43,244 nucleotides of DNA from positions 1 to 43,244 of the forward strand of contig JAGWRA010000024.1 in NCBI GenBank assembly GCA_028876655.1, in the 5' to 3' direction. Below are positions 8,879-17,762 of the stretch, piece by piece; the first letter of the stretch is position 1; every line of letters begins with the position of its first letter. The translations under genes and the position numbers were made by a program. This stretch comes from Acidobacteriota bacterium (GTDB lineage: Bacteria > Acidobacteriota > Vicinamibacteria > Vicinamibacterales > CAVVIG01). The notes under the pieces are model-generated. The model was not told where the DNA came from, made no database searches, and worked only from the letters and a program-made list of their open reading frames with translations.

Positions 8879-9490
8879 GTGCCTTCCCGGTTCGACGACG
8901 ACAAGTGGAGCTATACGGCCCTGGTGGCCATGCTGGCCCTGGCCGCCTTCATGTGGCCGCGCCTTCCCGCCCAGGTGCCGGTCCACTGGAACGGGCTCCA
9001 GCCCGACCAGTTCGGCCCCAAGTGGGTCGGCCTCCTCTTCCTCCCAATCTCGGCCGGCGCCCTGTTCCTCTTCATGCTGCGATCGGGCCCGACGCAGGCC
9101 GTCGCCGTCTTCGCCCGCGTGCGCGCCATCGTCTGCGTCGTCTTCCTGCTGCTCTATGTCGACTCGATCCTGATGATCGTCGGCTACGACATCGACACGG
9201 CCGCCGTGCTCGGGGTGGTGTTGCTGGTCATCGGCATGATGGCGCCCGATCTGAAGGCCGACCGGACGACGCAGCGCCTCGAGGCGGTCTCGGCCGCCGC
9301 GCGGGTCTGGGAGCGGGCCAGCCGGGCGGCGGCCCGGCTGCTGATGGGACTGGGGATCGTCGGCGTCGCCCTCGGGCTGGTGGCCGTGCCGGCCAGCGTG
9401 GCCATCCTGCTGGCCCTGCTGGGGGCCGGCACGGTCGCACTCGGCGTGTACGCCTGGCGGGCGCTGCAGGAGGAACGCGCCAGGCGCTAG
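8879..9490 (+). CDS. DUF1648/SdpI-like integral membrane protein
   Basis: A 203-residue membrane protein with about six hydrophobic segments and a basic C-terminus. The motif VPVHWNGLQPDQFGPKW after the first membrane segment is the DUF1648 signature (VPxHWxxxGxPD...K), found in SdpI-like immunity proteins and related membrane proteins. The start is chosen at GTG 8879. The in-frame ATG at 8807 overlaps the upstream stop in ATGA but would add a 24-residue segment with no domain features. The exact role is unknown; SdpI relatives protect against membrane toxins or act in signalling. The stop overlaps the convergent RIC gene by 4 nt. Confidence 0.8.
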   Translation: MPSRFDDDKWSYTALVAMLALAAFMWPRLPAQVPVHWNGLQPDQFGPKWVGLLFLPISAGALFLFMLRSGPTQAVAVFARVRAIVCVVFLLLYVDSILMIVGYDIDTAAVLGVVLLVIGMMAPDLKADRTTQRLEAVSAAARVWERASRAAARLLMGLGIVGVALGLVAVPASVAILLALLGAGTVALGVYAWRALQEERARR

Positions 9491-10200
9491 CCCGCATGCT
9501 CCTCTTCGAGCGCCCGCGGGAACAGCACGTTGTTCTCGAGGTGCACGTGCTGGTGCAGGTCCCGCTCGAAGTCCCGCAGTTCCTGGAAGCACGCCCGGAA
9601 GGTCCCGCAGGCATCCTCGGGCACGGTGAAGTCGTGGCTCAGCGCCCGGATGGTCGCCATCTCGCCGCCGGCCTGCTCGTGCTCGCGCATCATCATCGCG
9701 ATCGGCCCGCCCGCCGACATGAACCCCGCCTGCGGCCGGCCCCCGCGACGCGCCTCGCCCAGTTCCTTCAAGTACGGGAAGAGCACCTGCTCCTCCTTCA
9801 TCATGTGCAGCTCCAGATCCTCGGCGAGCGTCTCGAACTGCGCCGCGATCTCCACCAGCTCCGGATGGTTCCGTCCGTGCACCTGCGCGATCTTCCGCGT
9901 GTGCTGCAGCAGGACCGGGCTCGCCTGGCGCACCCAGGCGTGGTGGTTCTCGACGATGTAGTCGACGAGCAGCCCGAGCGACCAGGTCGTGAATCGCGGC
10001 ACCGTGCCGGCCGCCGAGGCGTCGCCGGACGACAGGGCTTCGAGCAGGTCCGGGAGGGCGACGCCACGCTCGCGCGAGACGACGCCGAGCGGGCGCTGGC
10101 CGCCGCAGCAGAAATCGATGCCGAACCGCTCGAAGACGGCGGCGGCCCGGGGGTTCTCGGCGACGATGGCGCTGACGTGCGTGTCTTCGGTAATGGTCAT
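9487..10200 (-). CDS. ric: Iron-sulfur cluster repair di-iron protein (RIC/ScdA/YtfE family)
   Basis: A 237-residue cytoplasmic protein. The N-terminal ScdA_N (DUF542) domain ends in FCCGG (Cys31-Cys32), followed by a hemerythrin-like four-helix bundle. Candidate di-iron ligands are in NHHAWV, NHPELVEI, LELHMMKEEQVLFPYL, MMREHEQAG and HVHLENNVLFPRAL. Family members repair Fe-S centres damaged by nitric oxide or oxidants. The start is ATG 10200, with GGAG 7 nt upstream; an open frame continues further upstream without family features. It is divergent from the Cof phosphatase gene, with a CRP/FNR-like palindrome 51-66 nt upstream of its start, consistent with nitrosative or redox control. Confidence 0.93.
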   Translation of the reverse strand: MTITEDTHVSAIVAENPRAAAVFERFGIDFCCGGQRPLGVVSRERGVALPDLLEALSSGDASAAGTVPRFTTWSLGLLVDYIVENHHAWVRQASPVLLQHTRKIAQVHGRNHPELVEIAAQFETLAEDLELHMMKEEQVLFPYLKELGEARRGGRPQAGFMSAGGPIAMMMREHEQAGGEMATIRALSHDFTVPEDACGTFRACFQELRDFERDLHQHVHLENNVLFPRALEEEHAG

Positions 10201-10250
10201 GAGAGGCTCCTTGCCATGTCTTGAGCGTAATGCCCCCCGCGACGGGCGCC

Positions 10251-10266
10251 TATGACGGGTGTCATA
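10251..10266. promoter_or_regulatory. CRP/FNR-type palindrome between RIC and the Cof phosphatase
   Basis: TATGAC-GGGT-GTCATA is a perfect 6-bp inverted repeat with a 4-bp spacer, the geometry of FNR/DNR/NnrR-class sites (TTGAT-N4-ATCAA) with a TGAC/GTCA core. It is centred about 58 nt before the RIC start codon, close to where an activator would sit if transcription begins near 10217. It also overlaps the -10-like CATACT (10263-10268) of the opposite gene. The repeat is seen directly; the regulator is inferred and not encoded here. Confidence 0.55.
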
Positions 10267-10276
10267 CTGAGGCCCC

Positions 10277-11125
10277 ATGATCCGCCTCATCGCCATCGAC
10301 ATCGACGGGACGCTGCTCGACAGCCGCGGTCAGCTGCCCGAGCTCAACCGCCGGGCCGTGGCGGCGGCCGTCGCACAGGGGGTTGCCGTGGCTCTCGTCA
10401 CCGGCCGCAGCTTCCATTTCGCCCGCCCGGTCGCCACCCTCCTGGACGATGCGGTCACCCTCATCGTCAATAACGGCGCCATCACGCGCTCGGCCACGGG
10501 CGAGACGGCGGCCAGGCGGCTGCTGCCCCGCCCCGTGGCGCACGACCTGCTCGTCGCCACTGCCGGGTACCGCGCCGATGCGGCGGTGATCTTCGACCGC
10601 CCCGTCGCCCGGCAGGTGCTGTACGACCGGATGGACTGGACGCACGCCAACCGGCGCGGGTACTTCGAGAAGAACCGCCCCTATCTCGCGCAGGTTCCCG
10701 ACCTGGCCGAGACGCTGGCCGACGAGCCGGACGACCCGATTCAGGTGATGTTCAGCGGCGGCGTCGCCCGGATGCGCGAACTGGCCGCGAGGCTGGAGGG
10801 ACTGCCGGCGGCCTCGGACTGGACGATCGCCCTGACCGAGTACCCGCACCGCGACTTCACGCTCGTCGACGTGCTGACGGCCGGCTGCTCGAAGGGGACC
10901 GCGCTGGCAGAGCTTGCGGCCGCGCTGGGGGTGGCGGCCGCGGAGGTGATGGCAGTGGGGGACAACCTCAACGACCGCGAGATGCTGGCCTGGGCCGGCG
11001 TGCCGGTGGTGATGGGAAACGCCCCGGCCGAGCTGCGCGCGAACGGCTGGCGGGTGACCGGCACGAACGACGAGGCCGGACTGGCGAGGGCGATCGAGGG
11101 GATGGTGCTGGGGGAGGCTCTGTAG
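10277..11125 (+). CDS. Cof-type HAD-IIB phosphatase
   Basis: A 282-residue cytoplasmic phosphatase of HAD subclass IIB. Motif I is IDIDGTLLDS with Asp8 and Asp10. VTGRSFHFA is the motif II region. The C-terminal GDNLNDREML (motif IV) preceded by KGTALAELAAALG is characteristic of Cof/YbiV/SupH proteins. These dephosphorylate sugar phosphates, flavin precursors and similar small molecules; the substrate here cannot be told. The only -10-like hexamer (CATACT) ends 8 nt before the ATG and there is no obvious ribosome binding site, so the mRNA may be leaderless. It converges with the cupredoxin gene across a heptad repeat. Confidence 0.92.
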   Translation: MIRLIAIDIDGTLLDSRGQLPELNRRAVAAAVAQGVAVALVTGRSFHFARPVATLLDDAVTLIVNNGAITRSATGETAARRLLPRPVAHDLLVATAGYRADAAVIFDRPVARQVLYDRMDWTHANRRGYFEKNRPYLAQVPDLAETLADEPDDPIQVMFSGGVARMRELAARLEGLPAASDWTIALTEYPHRDFTLVDVLTAGCSKGTALAELAAALGVAAAEVMAVGDNLNDREMLAWAGVPVVMGNAPAELRANGWRVTGTNDEAGLARAIEGMVLGEAL

Positions 11126-11196
11126 GGCTGCGGGCTTCGGAGCCCGATGGTGCCCCGTAGCCCGGAGCCTGCAGCCTGTAGCCCTGTAGCCCGCTA
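11126..11196. repeat. Heptad repeat array 1, fold-back type
   Basis: The array begins immediately after the Cof stop and ends on the stop codon of the convergent cupredoxin gene. It reads in 7-bp steps: GGCTGCG, GGCTTCG and GAGCCCG on the left, then CCCGTAG, CCCGGAG, CCTGCAG and CCTGTAG on the right, with one extra base near 11082-11089 of the same phase series. The left part is complementary in type to the right, so the transcript can fold back. It may act as a bidirectional terminator. Confidence 0.75.
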
Positions 11197-11802
11197 TTTC
11201 AGCGAGAAATTCGCCGTCGTCTTCCCGCCCGCCGTCACGGTGATCGACTGCGACGAGGCCGACAGCTTCCCGTCGTGCCAGACGGCCAGCGTGTACTTGC
11301 CGGCCGGCACCCCGGTGATCGTGTAGTGCCCGTTGTCGTCGGTCTTCGCGAAGTACGGGTTCTGCAGCACGACCACGTAACCGAGCATGTGCGGATGGAT
11401 CAGGCACATCTGCCGGTAGACGCACGGCGCCTTCTTGCAGGTGTCGTACGCATGGTTCTTGGTCGCCCCCTGTCCCCAGGCGCCCAGGTTGAAGCCGCCG
11501 TAGTCGGGGGAGAAGACGTTGTGCTTGAACGGATCCTGGTTGTGGTACTCCACGGAGGTCCCGACCAGGACGGGGAGCACGTGCGGGATGAACGCCTTGC
11601 CGTGCTGGTCCATGATCGGCGGCTTCGCCGGCGGCTTGAACGACCCGCCGGCGTGTTCCACGTAGACCACCGTGTGCGTGGCCCCCTGCCCGCTGACCAC
11701 ACCGGTGATGCTGCCGTCGGCAGCGAGGAGCGTCGCACGGCTCAGCGCGAGACCGGCCGCGAGCGCAACGGCCACGGCCAACGGACGAACACGGCGAATC
11801 AT
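11194..11802 (-). CDS. Exported cupredoxin-like protein with C-terminal carboxypeptidase-regulatory-like domain
   Basis: A 202-residue periplasmic protein with a cleavable signal peptide (hydrophobic residues 8-20, AADG near 27-30). The type-1 copper site can be read: His94 in FKHNVF, then Cys133, His136 and Met139 in CLIHPHM. After it comes a small beta-sandwich (FAKTDDNGHYTITGVPAGKY, ~151-170) of the carboxypeptidase-regulatory-like kind. AAGGAGAG lies upstream of ATG 11802. Family relatives appear beside c-type cytochromes and in methylamine-utilisation-like clusters. Here the next gene upstream on the same strand is a two-haem cytochrome c, so an electron-transfer role is likely. Confidence 0.85.
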   Translation of the reverse strand: MIRRVRPLAVAVALAAGLALSRATLLAADGSITGVVSGQGATHTVVYVEHAGGSFKPPAKPPIMDQHGKAFIPHVLPVLVGTSVEYHNQDPFKHNVFSPDYGGFNLGAWGQGATKNHAYDTCKKAPCVYRQMCLIHPHMLGYVVVLQNPYFAKTDDNGHYTITGVPAGKYTLAVWHDGKLSASSQSITVTAGGKTTANFSLK

Positions 11803-11887
11803 CGGGCGCTCTCCTTCACATGCAGTGGCCGGGCGGCGGCGGAACGGAGTGCCCCGCCGCGCGCCGGTCACGGACCTTCGACGCGCG

Positions 11888-12922
11888 TCAGTGCGCGTAG
11901 GCGGCGACGTCGCCTTCCAGCGCGGGACGAGGCTGACCCGGGTAGCGGCTCAGGTAATCGTACGCCGCCGCCACTTCGTCCTGGCTGAAGTAGTAGAACA
12001 CCGGCATCCGGCCGCGGTGCAGGATCGGCGGCGTCCCCATCAGGATCGGCGCCCCCTGGACGACCTTCTGGACGAACAGCGCCAGCGAGTCCTGCTGCGG
12101 CAGCGTCACGAGCGAGGGACGGATGCCCTCCATCAGCAGCTCGGGCTCCTTGCCGGGCCCGGTGGCATCGTGGCAGATATGGCAGGTCCCCTTCACCATC
12201 AGCTCGCCGACGCGGTCGTACGGCTCGGTGATGGTGACCTGGTGCTGTTCCGCCCCCGGAACGCCGGCGAGCAGATCCAGGTAGGCGCGGAGGGCGTTCA
12301 CTTCGGTCGCCGTCAGCCGCTGGAACGGCGGCATCTTCTTCCCGCCGTTCACGAGGCGATCGTGCAGCGTTTCCTCACCGGTCTTCACCAGGCTCTGCGC
12401 GAACGCCGGCGACACCGGGGCGCCGCTCGCCTTCAGCCGGGCCAGCGTCATCGCCAGCGAGGCCCCCTGCACGGGTCCGGTCAGCGAATTGATCTCCGGC
12501 GGCGCCCCTTCGCCCTTCGGACCGTGGCAGCTCTGGCAGTTCAGCCGGTAGAGGTCCTGGCCCGTCATCGTGAAGGTGTGTCCGGGCGGCGGCACGTCGA
12601 GGTGGATCGTCAGCGGCGGCATCTCGGTCGGGTTCTGGTCGTCGGCAATGCCCGGGCCCAGCGAGCCGGTCCAGCACATCGCCGTGTCCCTCAGCTGCAG
12701 CCCCTGCACGGCCAGCCAGCTCGGACCGACCACCGGCGTCGGCGCCGCGCTGGTCGCCTGGCCGGCCGCCGGGGGCTGGGCCGCGTGCAGCCTCGCCGGC
12801 CTCGCCGCCAGCGCGCTCACCAGCGCCATGACCGCCACCCCACCGGCGATCGGGCCCCAGGTCCGCCAGGGGCGGCCGGCCCCTCGAACCGTTGACGAGA
12901 TCCTGCGGAACACCCCGTTCAT
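11888..12922 (-). CDS. Exported two-haem cytochrome c
   Basis: A 344-residue protein with an N-terminal membrane anchor or signal (about residues 24-40) and two haem-binding motifs, CQSCH (129-133) and CHICH (247-251). Each belongs to a cytochrome-c domain with a later Met ligand candidate (KKMPPF after the first; the second probably uses GRMPVF). GGAGGGG ends 6 nt before ATG 12922. It acts in the periplasm or at the outer face of the inner membrane as an electron carrier. It lies 85 nt upstream of the cupredoxin-like gene on the same strand, so the two may be co-transcribed. The partner oxidase or reductase is not in the window. Confidence 0.9.
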   Translation of the reverse strand: MNGVFRRISSTVRGAGRPWRTWGPIAGGVAVMALVSALAARPARLHAAQPPAAGQATSAAPTPVVGPSWLAVQGLQLRDTAMCWTGSLGPGIADDQNPTEMPPLTIHLDVPPPGHTFTMTGQDLYRLNCQSCHGPKGEGAPPEINSLTGPVQGASLAMTLARLKASGAPVSPAFAQSLVKTGEETLHDRLVNGGKKMPPFQRLTATEVNALRAYLDLLAGVPGAEQHQVTITEPYDRVGELMVKGTCHICHDATGPGKEPELLMEGIRPSLVTLPQQDSLALFVQKVVQGAPILMGTPPILHRGRMPVFYYFSQDEVAAAYDYLSRYPGQPRPALEGDVAAYAH

Positions 12923-13066
12923 CTGCACCCCTCCGCGAGCGGGCCTGCGGCGCCGCCTCGAATACGTACACAAGAAAGCCGGGGGAGGACGGCGCGCCGC
13001 CGTCCCCCTCCAGCTGCATATCGTCTCTCGACAACGCGTTCGGGGCAAGCTCAACTTTGGAGACCG

Positions 13067-14560
13067 CTAGTCCCGCTGCATCGACACGAAGATCTCCGTG
13101 CCGTTGCGCGACACGAGCAGGAACGCCGAGCTGCCCTGGCCGACCGCGCGCAGGAGGTCGGCGGCCTGCGACGCGCTGTGCACCGGCTTGCGGTTCACCT
13201 GCAGGATCACGTCCCCGGGCTGCAGCCCCGCATCGTCCGCCGGGCTCCCCTGCTGCACGCTCTGCACGAGCGCGCCGCTGGTGCCGGCCGGCAGGCCGAG
13301 CCGGTGGGCGATGCTGGGCGTCACGTCGCTCAGCGTCAGGCCCCAGCTGGCCTCGTTGTTCCCGCTCTGGCTGCTCTGGCCGTTCAGATGGAGCTCGGTG
13401 ATGGTCACCTCGAGCGTCTGCGGCTCGCCGTTCCTGATGATCTTCAGCGCGACGCGCGTGCCGGGCGCCGTGGCGGTGACGAGGTTGACGAGCTGCGTGT
13501 TCGACGTGATGGCCGTCCCGTTGAAGTCGACGATCACGTCGCCCGGCAGCAGCCCGGCACGATCGGCCGGTCCGTTCTGCTCCACCTGGCGCACGAGCGC
13601 GCCTTCGGTCTTCGGCAGGCCGAGCCCCTTCGCCTCCTGGTCGGTGACCGTCGAGATGACCGCGCCGAGGTAGCCGCGGATGACACGTCCCTTGCGCAGC
13701 TGCGGCAGCAGCTGCTTGGCCGTGTTGATCGGGATGGCGAAGCCGATGCCCATGAACCCGCCTTCGCGGCCGTTCGAGAGGATCGCCGAGTTGATGCCGA
13801 TCACCTGCCCGTCGACGTTGATCAGCGGGCCGCCGGAGTTGCCCGGGTTGATCGACGCGTCGGTCTGGATCATGTTCTGGTAGCGCCCCTCGGCCTCCTG
13901 GAACGGCCGGCCCAGCGCGCTGACCACCCCCACCGACACCGTGTGGTCGTAGTTGAACGGATTGCCGATCGCCATCACCCAGTCGCCGGGCTCCATCGTG
14001 CTCGAGTCGCCGAGGGTCGCCACCGGCAGGTCGGTCGGCCCGTTCACGAGCTTGATGAGCGCCGTGTCCGACAGCGGGTCGTGGCCGATGATCTTGGCGT
14101 CGTACATCTTCGTCTGCTTGTACAGCCCGACCTGGATCTTGTCGGCCCCCGCCACGACGTGGTTGTTGGTCAGGATCTCGCCGTCCTTCGAGATGATGAA
14201 GCCCGAGCCGAGCGCCCGCTCGATCTGCTCCTGCGGCTGCTGTTGCTGCTGGAACGGCATCCCGAAGAACTGCTGGAAGAAGTCGTTGCCCCCGAAGAAC
14301 TGGTTCGAGGACGGCTCCTTCACCTTCGACTCGGTGGTGATGTAGACGACCACCGGATTCTCCTCCTTCGCGATGTTGCGGAAGAGGTTGGTGTCCATCG
14401 GCACGCCGTGCGCGCCGGCCGTGCCGGCTGCGGGCGCGGCCGCCGGCGCCTCGGCCGCGCTCGACGCGCCGTCGAGACCGAACCGTGACGCAATCACCAC
14501 GCCGACCATGACCGACGCGAGAACGATGAGAACGAGATAAGCGACCCTGGCTCTGCGCAT
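13067..14560 (-). CDS. htrA: HtrA/DegP-family periplasmic serine protease with two PDZ domains
   Basis: A 497-residue envelope quality-control protease. An N-terminal membrane anchor (residues 7-25) is followed by an Ala/Pro linker and a trypsin-like domain with the triad His134 (TNNHVV), Asp165 (SDTALI) and Ser242 (NPGNSGGP). Two PDZ domains follow (about 290-385 and 405-497, with GLLPGDVIVDFNG and GLQPGDVILQVNR). A glutamine-rich LA loop (FQQQQQPQEQ, ~103-112) precedes the catalytic core, as in DegP. ATG 14560 was chosen because an upstream in-frame ATG adds only 20 residues encoded by the G-rich 5' element, and a purine-rich GGAGAGAGG precedes 14560. It degrades or refolds misfolded envelope proteins. 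Confidence 0.95.
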   Translation of the reverse strand: MRRARVAYLVLIVLASVMVGVVIASRFGLDGASSAAEAPAAAPAAGTAGAHGVPMDTNLFRNIAKEENPVVVYITTESKVKEPSSNQFFGGNDFFQQFFGMPFQQQQQPQEQIERALGSGFIISKDGEILTNNHVVAGADKIQVGLYKQTKMYDAKIIGHDPLSDTALIKLVNGPTDLPVATLGDSSTMEPGDWVMAIGNPFNYDHTVSVGVVSALGRPFQEAEGRYQNMIQTDASINPGNSGGPLINVDGQVIGINSAILSNGREGGFMGIGFAIPINTAKQLLPQLRKGRVIRGYLGAVISTVTDQEAKGLGLPKTEGALVRQVEQNGPADRAGLLPGDVIVDFNGTAITSNTQLVNLVTATAPGTRVALKIIRNGEPQTLEVTITELHLNGQSSQSGNNEASWGLTLSDVTPSIAHRLGLPAGTSGALVQSVQQGSPADDAGLQPGDVILQVNRKPVHSASQAADLLRAVGQGSSAFLLVSRNGTEIFVSMQRD

Positions 14561-14589
14561 TGCCCTGCCTCTCTCCTGTACTTGGTGGG

Positions 14590-14640
14590 TGGGGCGCGGC
14601 CCCACCCCGGCTCGTTGCACTCGCTCGCCGCGCGCGCCGT
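14590..14640 (-). repeat. G-rich 5' hairpin element, copy A (before htrA)
   Basis: On the minus strand this segment reads GCGAGCGAGTGCAACGAGC and then GGGGTGGGGCCGCGCCCCAC, and lies 30 nt before the htrA start. It contains the perfect stem GTGGGGC/GCCCCAC with a CGC loop. It resembles, less closely, the two copies at 23888 and 36622. All three are in the sense orientation, just before a start codon. Confidence 0.5.
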
Positions 14641-14651
14641 GCCGCGCGGCC

Positions 14652-17600
14652 CTAGAATCCCGGTGAGAACCCGAACTCGAACATCCAGCCGCGCCCCGGC
14701 CGGTCGAACGGCCGCACGGCGTCGAACTCGGCGATCGCGTACCCGAAGACGTTCACCCGCAGCGCGACCCCCGCGCTGCCCACCGGCGCGCGGTCGCCGC
14801 CGAAGAAGGTCGGCCCGTCCCGGCTGGTCCAGGCCACGCCGCCGTCGGTGAACAGCGCCACCTCCATCGGCACCGGCCCGTAGGGCTGGTCCGTGTTCCC
14901 GAACGGCCGCAGCAGCGGGAACCGCAGCTCGAGGTTCCCGACCAGGATGCGGCTGCCGAGCAGCCGGTCGAACGCCGGGCACGGGTCGGCCGCCGTCGCG
15001 TGGCACTCCGACGGACTGAACGACGAGATGTCGTAGCCACGGACCAGATCCGGATAGCCGATGAACAACGGCACGAGGCGCGGGTCCTCCGCGCCCGAGC
15101 CGTACCGGCCGTAGTGCACGAGGCGGGCGGCGATCGTGTAGAACTGCGCCGGCATGAAGTACCGGCGGTAGTCGGCCAGCACGCTCGAGTAGGCGAGCGA
15201 ACCGGCCGTCGGCGTGACCTGCAGCCGGTAGCGCTGCCCGAGAATCGGACTCGTCGCGCCGAAGTACGAGTTGTCGGAGACCAGCGCGGCACTGACGCTG
15301 CCCAGGTTCAGCGACCCGGCCAGCGGCTGGTCCTGCGTCTGGCTGCCGAGCACCTGGCCCGACACCGGGTCGAAGACCCGCGTCTGCACGATCTGGTCGA
15401 ACGTCGAGTTCTGGTACCCCGTGCTGAACTCGACGCGCCGGACCGGGTCGAGCGGATAGGCAGTGACCGCCGTCACGCCCCGGTTGATCTGCCGGAACAA
15501 CGTCGTCTGCTGCACCCCCACCAGCGCACCGTTCACCGTCGACACGCCGGTCTGGAACGCGCCCGTGACGTACGGGTACTGCTGGACCGCTCCGCCCCAG
15601 CTCCACCGGTGCGTCTGGTCCTGGTAGGACACCAGCGCCGACGTGTTCTTGAGGCTGTCGGCGAAGCCGGTGCTGAACGAGCTGCCGACCTGCACCGCCG
15701 TGGCCAGAGTGCGGTCGCCCAGCATGTCGCTCCAGAACAGCGCCAGCCCGCCGCCGACGAACGTGCCGAACGGGTTGGCGCCCACGGCCAGGTACGGCTG
15801 GCCGATATGGTCGAGCGACAGCGTCGGCCGGTAGGGCGACGGCTTCTCCGGGAGCGACGAGAGCGCCGGCAGCCCGAACGACGGCTCGCCCCGCATCAGC
15901 GTCTGCGTCCCCCGGAGCCGCACCGGCGGCGGCAGCGCGGCCGGGTCGGCCACGCCCGGCACCGACTGGAGCGGGCCGCCCGCCAGCACGGCCGCCCGGT
16001 CGGCCAGGTAGATCAGGTTCGCGCCCTTGTCATAGACGCTGAAGGCCAGCGCTCCGGTCTGGCTCGCGACCGACAGCGCCGGGCTGAGCGCCGTGATGCC
16101 GCTGACGCCCCCGTTGAGGTTGGTCACCTGCGTCACCGCACCCGACGCGATGTCGAGCCGGTAGACGTTGCTGATGCCGTTCCGGTCCGAGATGAAGAAC
16201 AGAGCCCGCCCGTCCCCGGCCCATTGCGGGTTGATGCTCTTGCCCTGCGGAAAGGTCCCGAGCGGCGAGATCTGCCCCGAGGCGAGATCGTAGAGCGCCA
16301 GCTGGTACCGGCCGGGCTGCAGATCGTTGAGGTGGGTCGAGTAGCGATCGGTGACGAACGCGATCGTCTTCCCGTCGGGCGACCACGCCGGCTGCAGGTC
16401 GGCGTAGGGATCGTCGGTCAGCCGCTGCAGCGTCCCCGTCTGCAGGTCGTAGGTGAACAGGTCCGTGAGGCCGCCGACCATCGCCGAGAAGACGATCGCG
16501 TGGCCGTCGGGCGCCCAGGACGGGCTGAAGATCTCGCCGAGCGACGGCAGGCGGATCTCCCGCTCGACCCTGTCGCGCCCCACGTCGAGGATCACCAGCT
16601 CGGGCCGGCCCGCGCTGACGGCCGAGAAGACGAAACGGCGGTTGTCCGGGGCCCAGGCACCGGCCGAGTTGATGAACTCCAGGCTACTGAAGTGCGGGTC
16701 GAGGGCCGTGCGGGTCACGCGCCGGATGATCTTCCCGGTCTTCGCGTCGGCCAGGTACAGGTCGATCGAGAAGAGGCCGCGCGCGGAGAGGAACAGCACC
16801 TTCGTGCCGTCCGGGCTCAGGGCCGGCGAGACGTTCAGTTGGTCGGCCTCGCTCGTCCCGGTCATCAGCGTGCGGCCGTACGCCGACGGCCGGTCGGTCG
16901 CCTTCACGACCGGCTCGTACTCCTGCCGCAGCGCGGCATGCCAGTCCTTCGAGAGCTGCGCCGGCGATTCCTTCAGCACGTGCTGCAGGGCATCGGTCGC
17001 GCTCCCCATGCTGCCCGCCGCCCGCAGCAGCGTGCCGATCACCGGGTCGCCCCAGCGCCCCGTGACGTACGCCCAGAACGCCTGTCCCCAGCGGTACGGG
17101 AAGTACTTGGGATCGTTGAGGTCCTTGATGTCGGGCAGCGTGTTCTCCCGCACCGCGTCGCGCATCCACATCGCGGTGTTCGGGTCGACCGGGCCGAGCG
17201 ACATGTACTCCGCCATCCCCTCGATGAACCACAGGGGCAACCGCGCCGCCCCCGGGACGCTGCCGGTCACCGCGGAACTCCCCTGGCTCGTGATGTCGAA
17301 CTGGAAGGCGTGGACGAGTTCGTGCCCGATCACGTGGTTGTCTTCCGCCAGCGTCCCCGCGAGCGGCAGGACGATGCGCCGCTTGACGATCTCGGTGACG
17401 CCGCCCGTGCCCGCGCCGAGCTCGCCCTGGATGGCGTTGGTCTGCTCGAAGTCGGTGTGATCGGCGTACAGGATGAGCGGCTGCGGGCCGTTCAGCTGGT
17501 GGTCCAGCACGCGCGCGTACCGCGCGTACCACCGCTCGGCCATCCGCGCCGCTTCCCGCGCCGCCACGGCTTCCTCCGGATAGAAATAGACGTCGAAGTG

Positions 17601-17762
17601 ACGCGTCTTCAGCACTTCGAAATGAAAGTCCCGGTAGCGGACCTTGTTACGGCCGAAGTACTGCGCCGATGCCGGCGCCGCGACGACCGTGAGCAGGACC
17701 GCGGCCACGACCGCACGCCACCACCGGCGCACCGGCGGGATCCAGGTCATGGGGTCGGTCAC
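14652..17762 (-). CDS. Exported metallopeptidase-like/TolB propeller/outer-membrane barrel protein
   Basis: A 1,036-residue secreted protein with three parts. A signal peptide ends at ASA-QYF. An N-terminal peptidase-MA-like domain carries HELVH (147-151). TolB/PD40 beta-propeller repeats follow (SWAPDGHAIVF, AWSPDGKTIAFV, QWAGDGRALFFIS). The C-terminal ~350 residues have alternating aromatic strands and end in MFEFGFSPGF, like BamA/surface-antigen barrels with a terminal Phe. The start is GTG 17762, because GGAGG lies 6 nt before it; the in-frame ATG 17750 is 18 nt from that site. The protein is probably anchored in the outer membrane with the propeller and protease in the periplasm. Such fusions are known in acidobacteria, but their role is unclear. 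Proteolytic activity is an inference from the HExxH motif. Confidence 0.85.
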   Translation of the reverse strand: MTDPMTWIPPVRRWWRAVVAAVLLTVVAAPASAQYFGRNKVRYRDFHFEVLKTRHFDVYFYPEEAVAAREAARMAERWYARYARVLDHQLNGPQPLILYADHTDFEQTNAIQGELGAGTGGVTEIVKRRIVLPLAGTLAEDNHVIGHELVHAFQFDITSQGSSAVTGSVPGAARLPLWFIEGMAEYMSLGPVDPNTAMWMRDAVRENTLPDIKDLNDPKYFPYRWGQAFWAYVTGRWGDPVIGTLLRAAGSMGSATDALQHVLKESPAQLSKDWHAALRQEYEPVVKATDRPSAYGRTLMTGTSEADQLNVSPALSPDGTKVLFLSARGLFSIDLYLADAKTGKIIRRVTRTALDPHFSSLEFINSAGAWAPDNRRFVFSAVSAGRPELVILDVGRDRVEREIRLPSLGEIFSPSWAPDGHAIVFSAMVGGLTDLFTYDLQTGTLQRLTDDPYADLQPAWSPDGKTIAFVTDRYSTHLNDLQPGRYQLALYDLASGQISPLGTFPQGKSINPQWAGDGRALFFISDRNGISNVYRLDIASGAVTQVTNLNGGVSGITALSPALSVASQTGALAFSVYDKGANLIYLADRAAVLAGGPLQSVPGVADPAALPPPVRLRGTQTLMRGEPSFGLPALSSLPEKPSPYRPTLSLDHIGQPYLAVGANPFGTFVGGGLALFWSDMLGDRTLATAVQVGSSFSTGFADSLKNTSALVSYQDQTHRWSWGGAVQQYPYVTGAFQTGVSTVNGALVGVQQTTLFRQINRGVTAVTAYPLDPVRRVEFSTGYQNSTFDQIVQTRVFDPVSGQVLGSQTQDQPLAGSLNLGSVSAALVSDNSYFGATSPILGQRYRLQVTPTAGSLAYSSVLADYRRYFMPAQFYTIAARLVHYGRYGSGAEDPRLVPLFIGYPDLVRGYDISSFSPSECHATAADPCPAFDRLLGSRILVGNLELRFPLLRPFGNTDQPYGPVPMEVALFTDGGVAWTSRDGPTFFGGDRAPVGSAGVALRVNVFGYAIAEFDAVRPFDRPGRGWMFEFGFSPGF

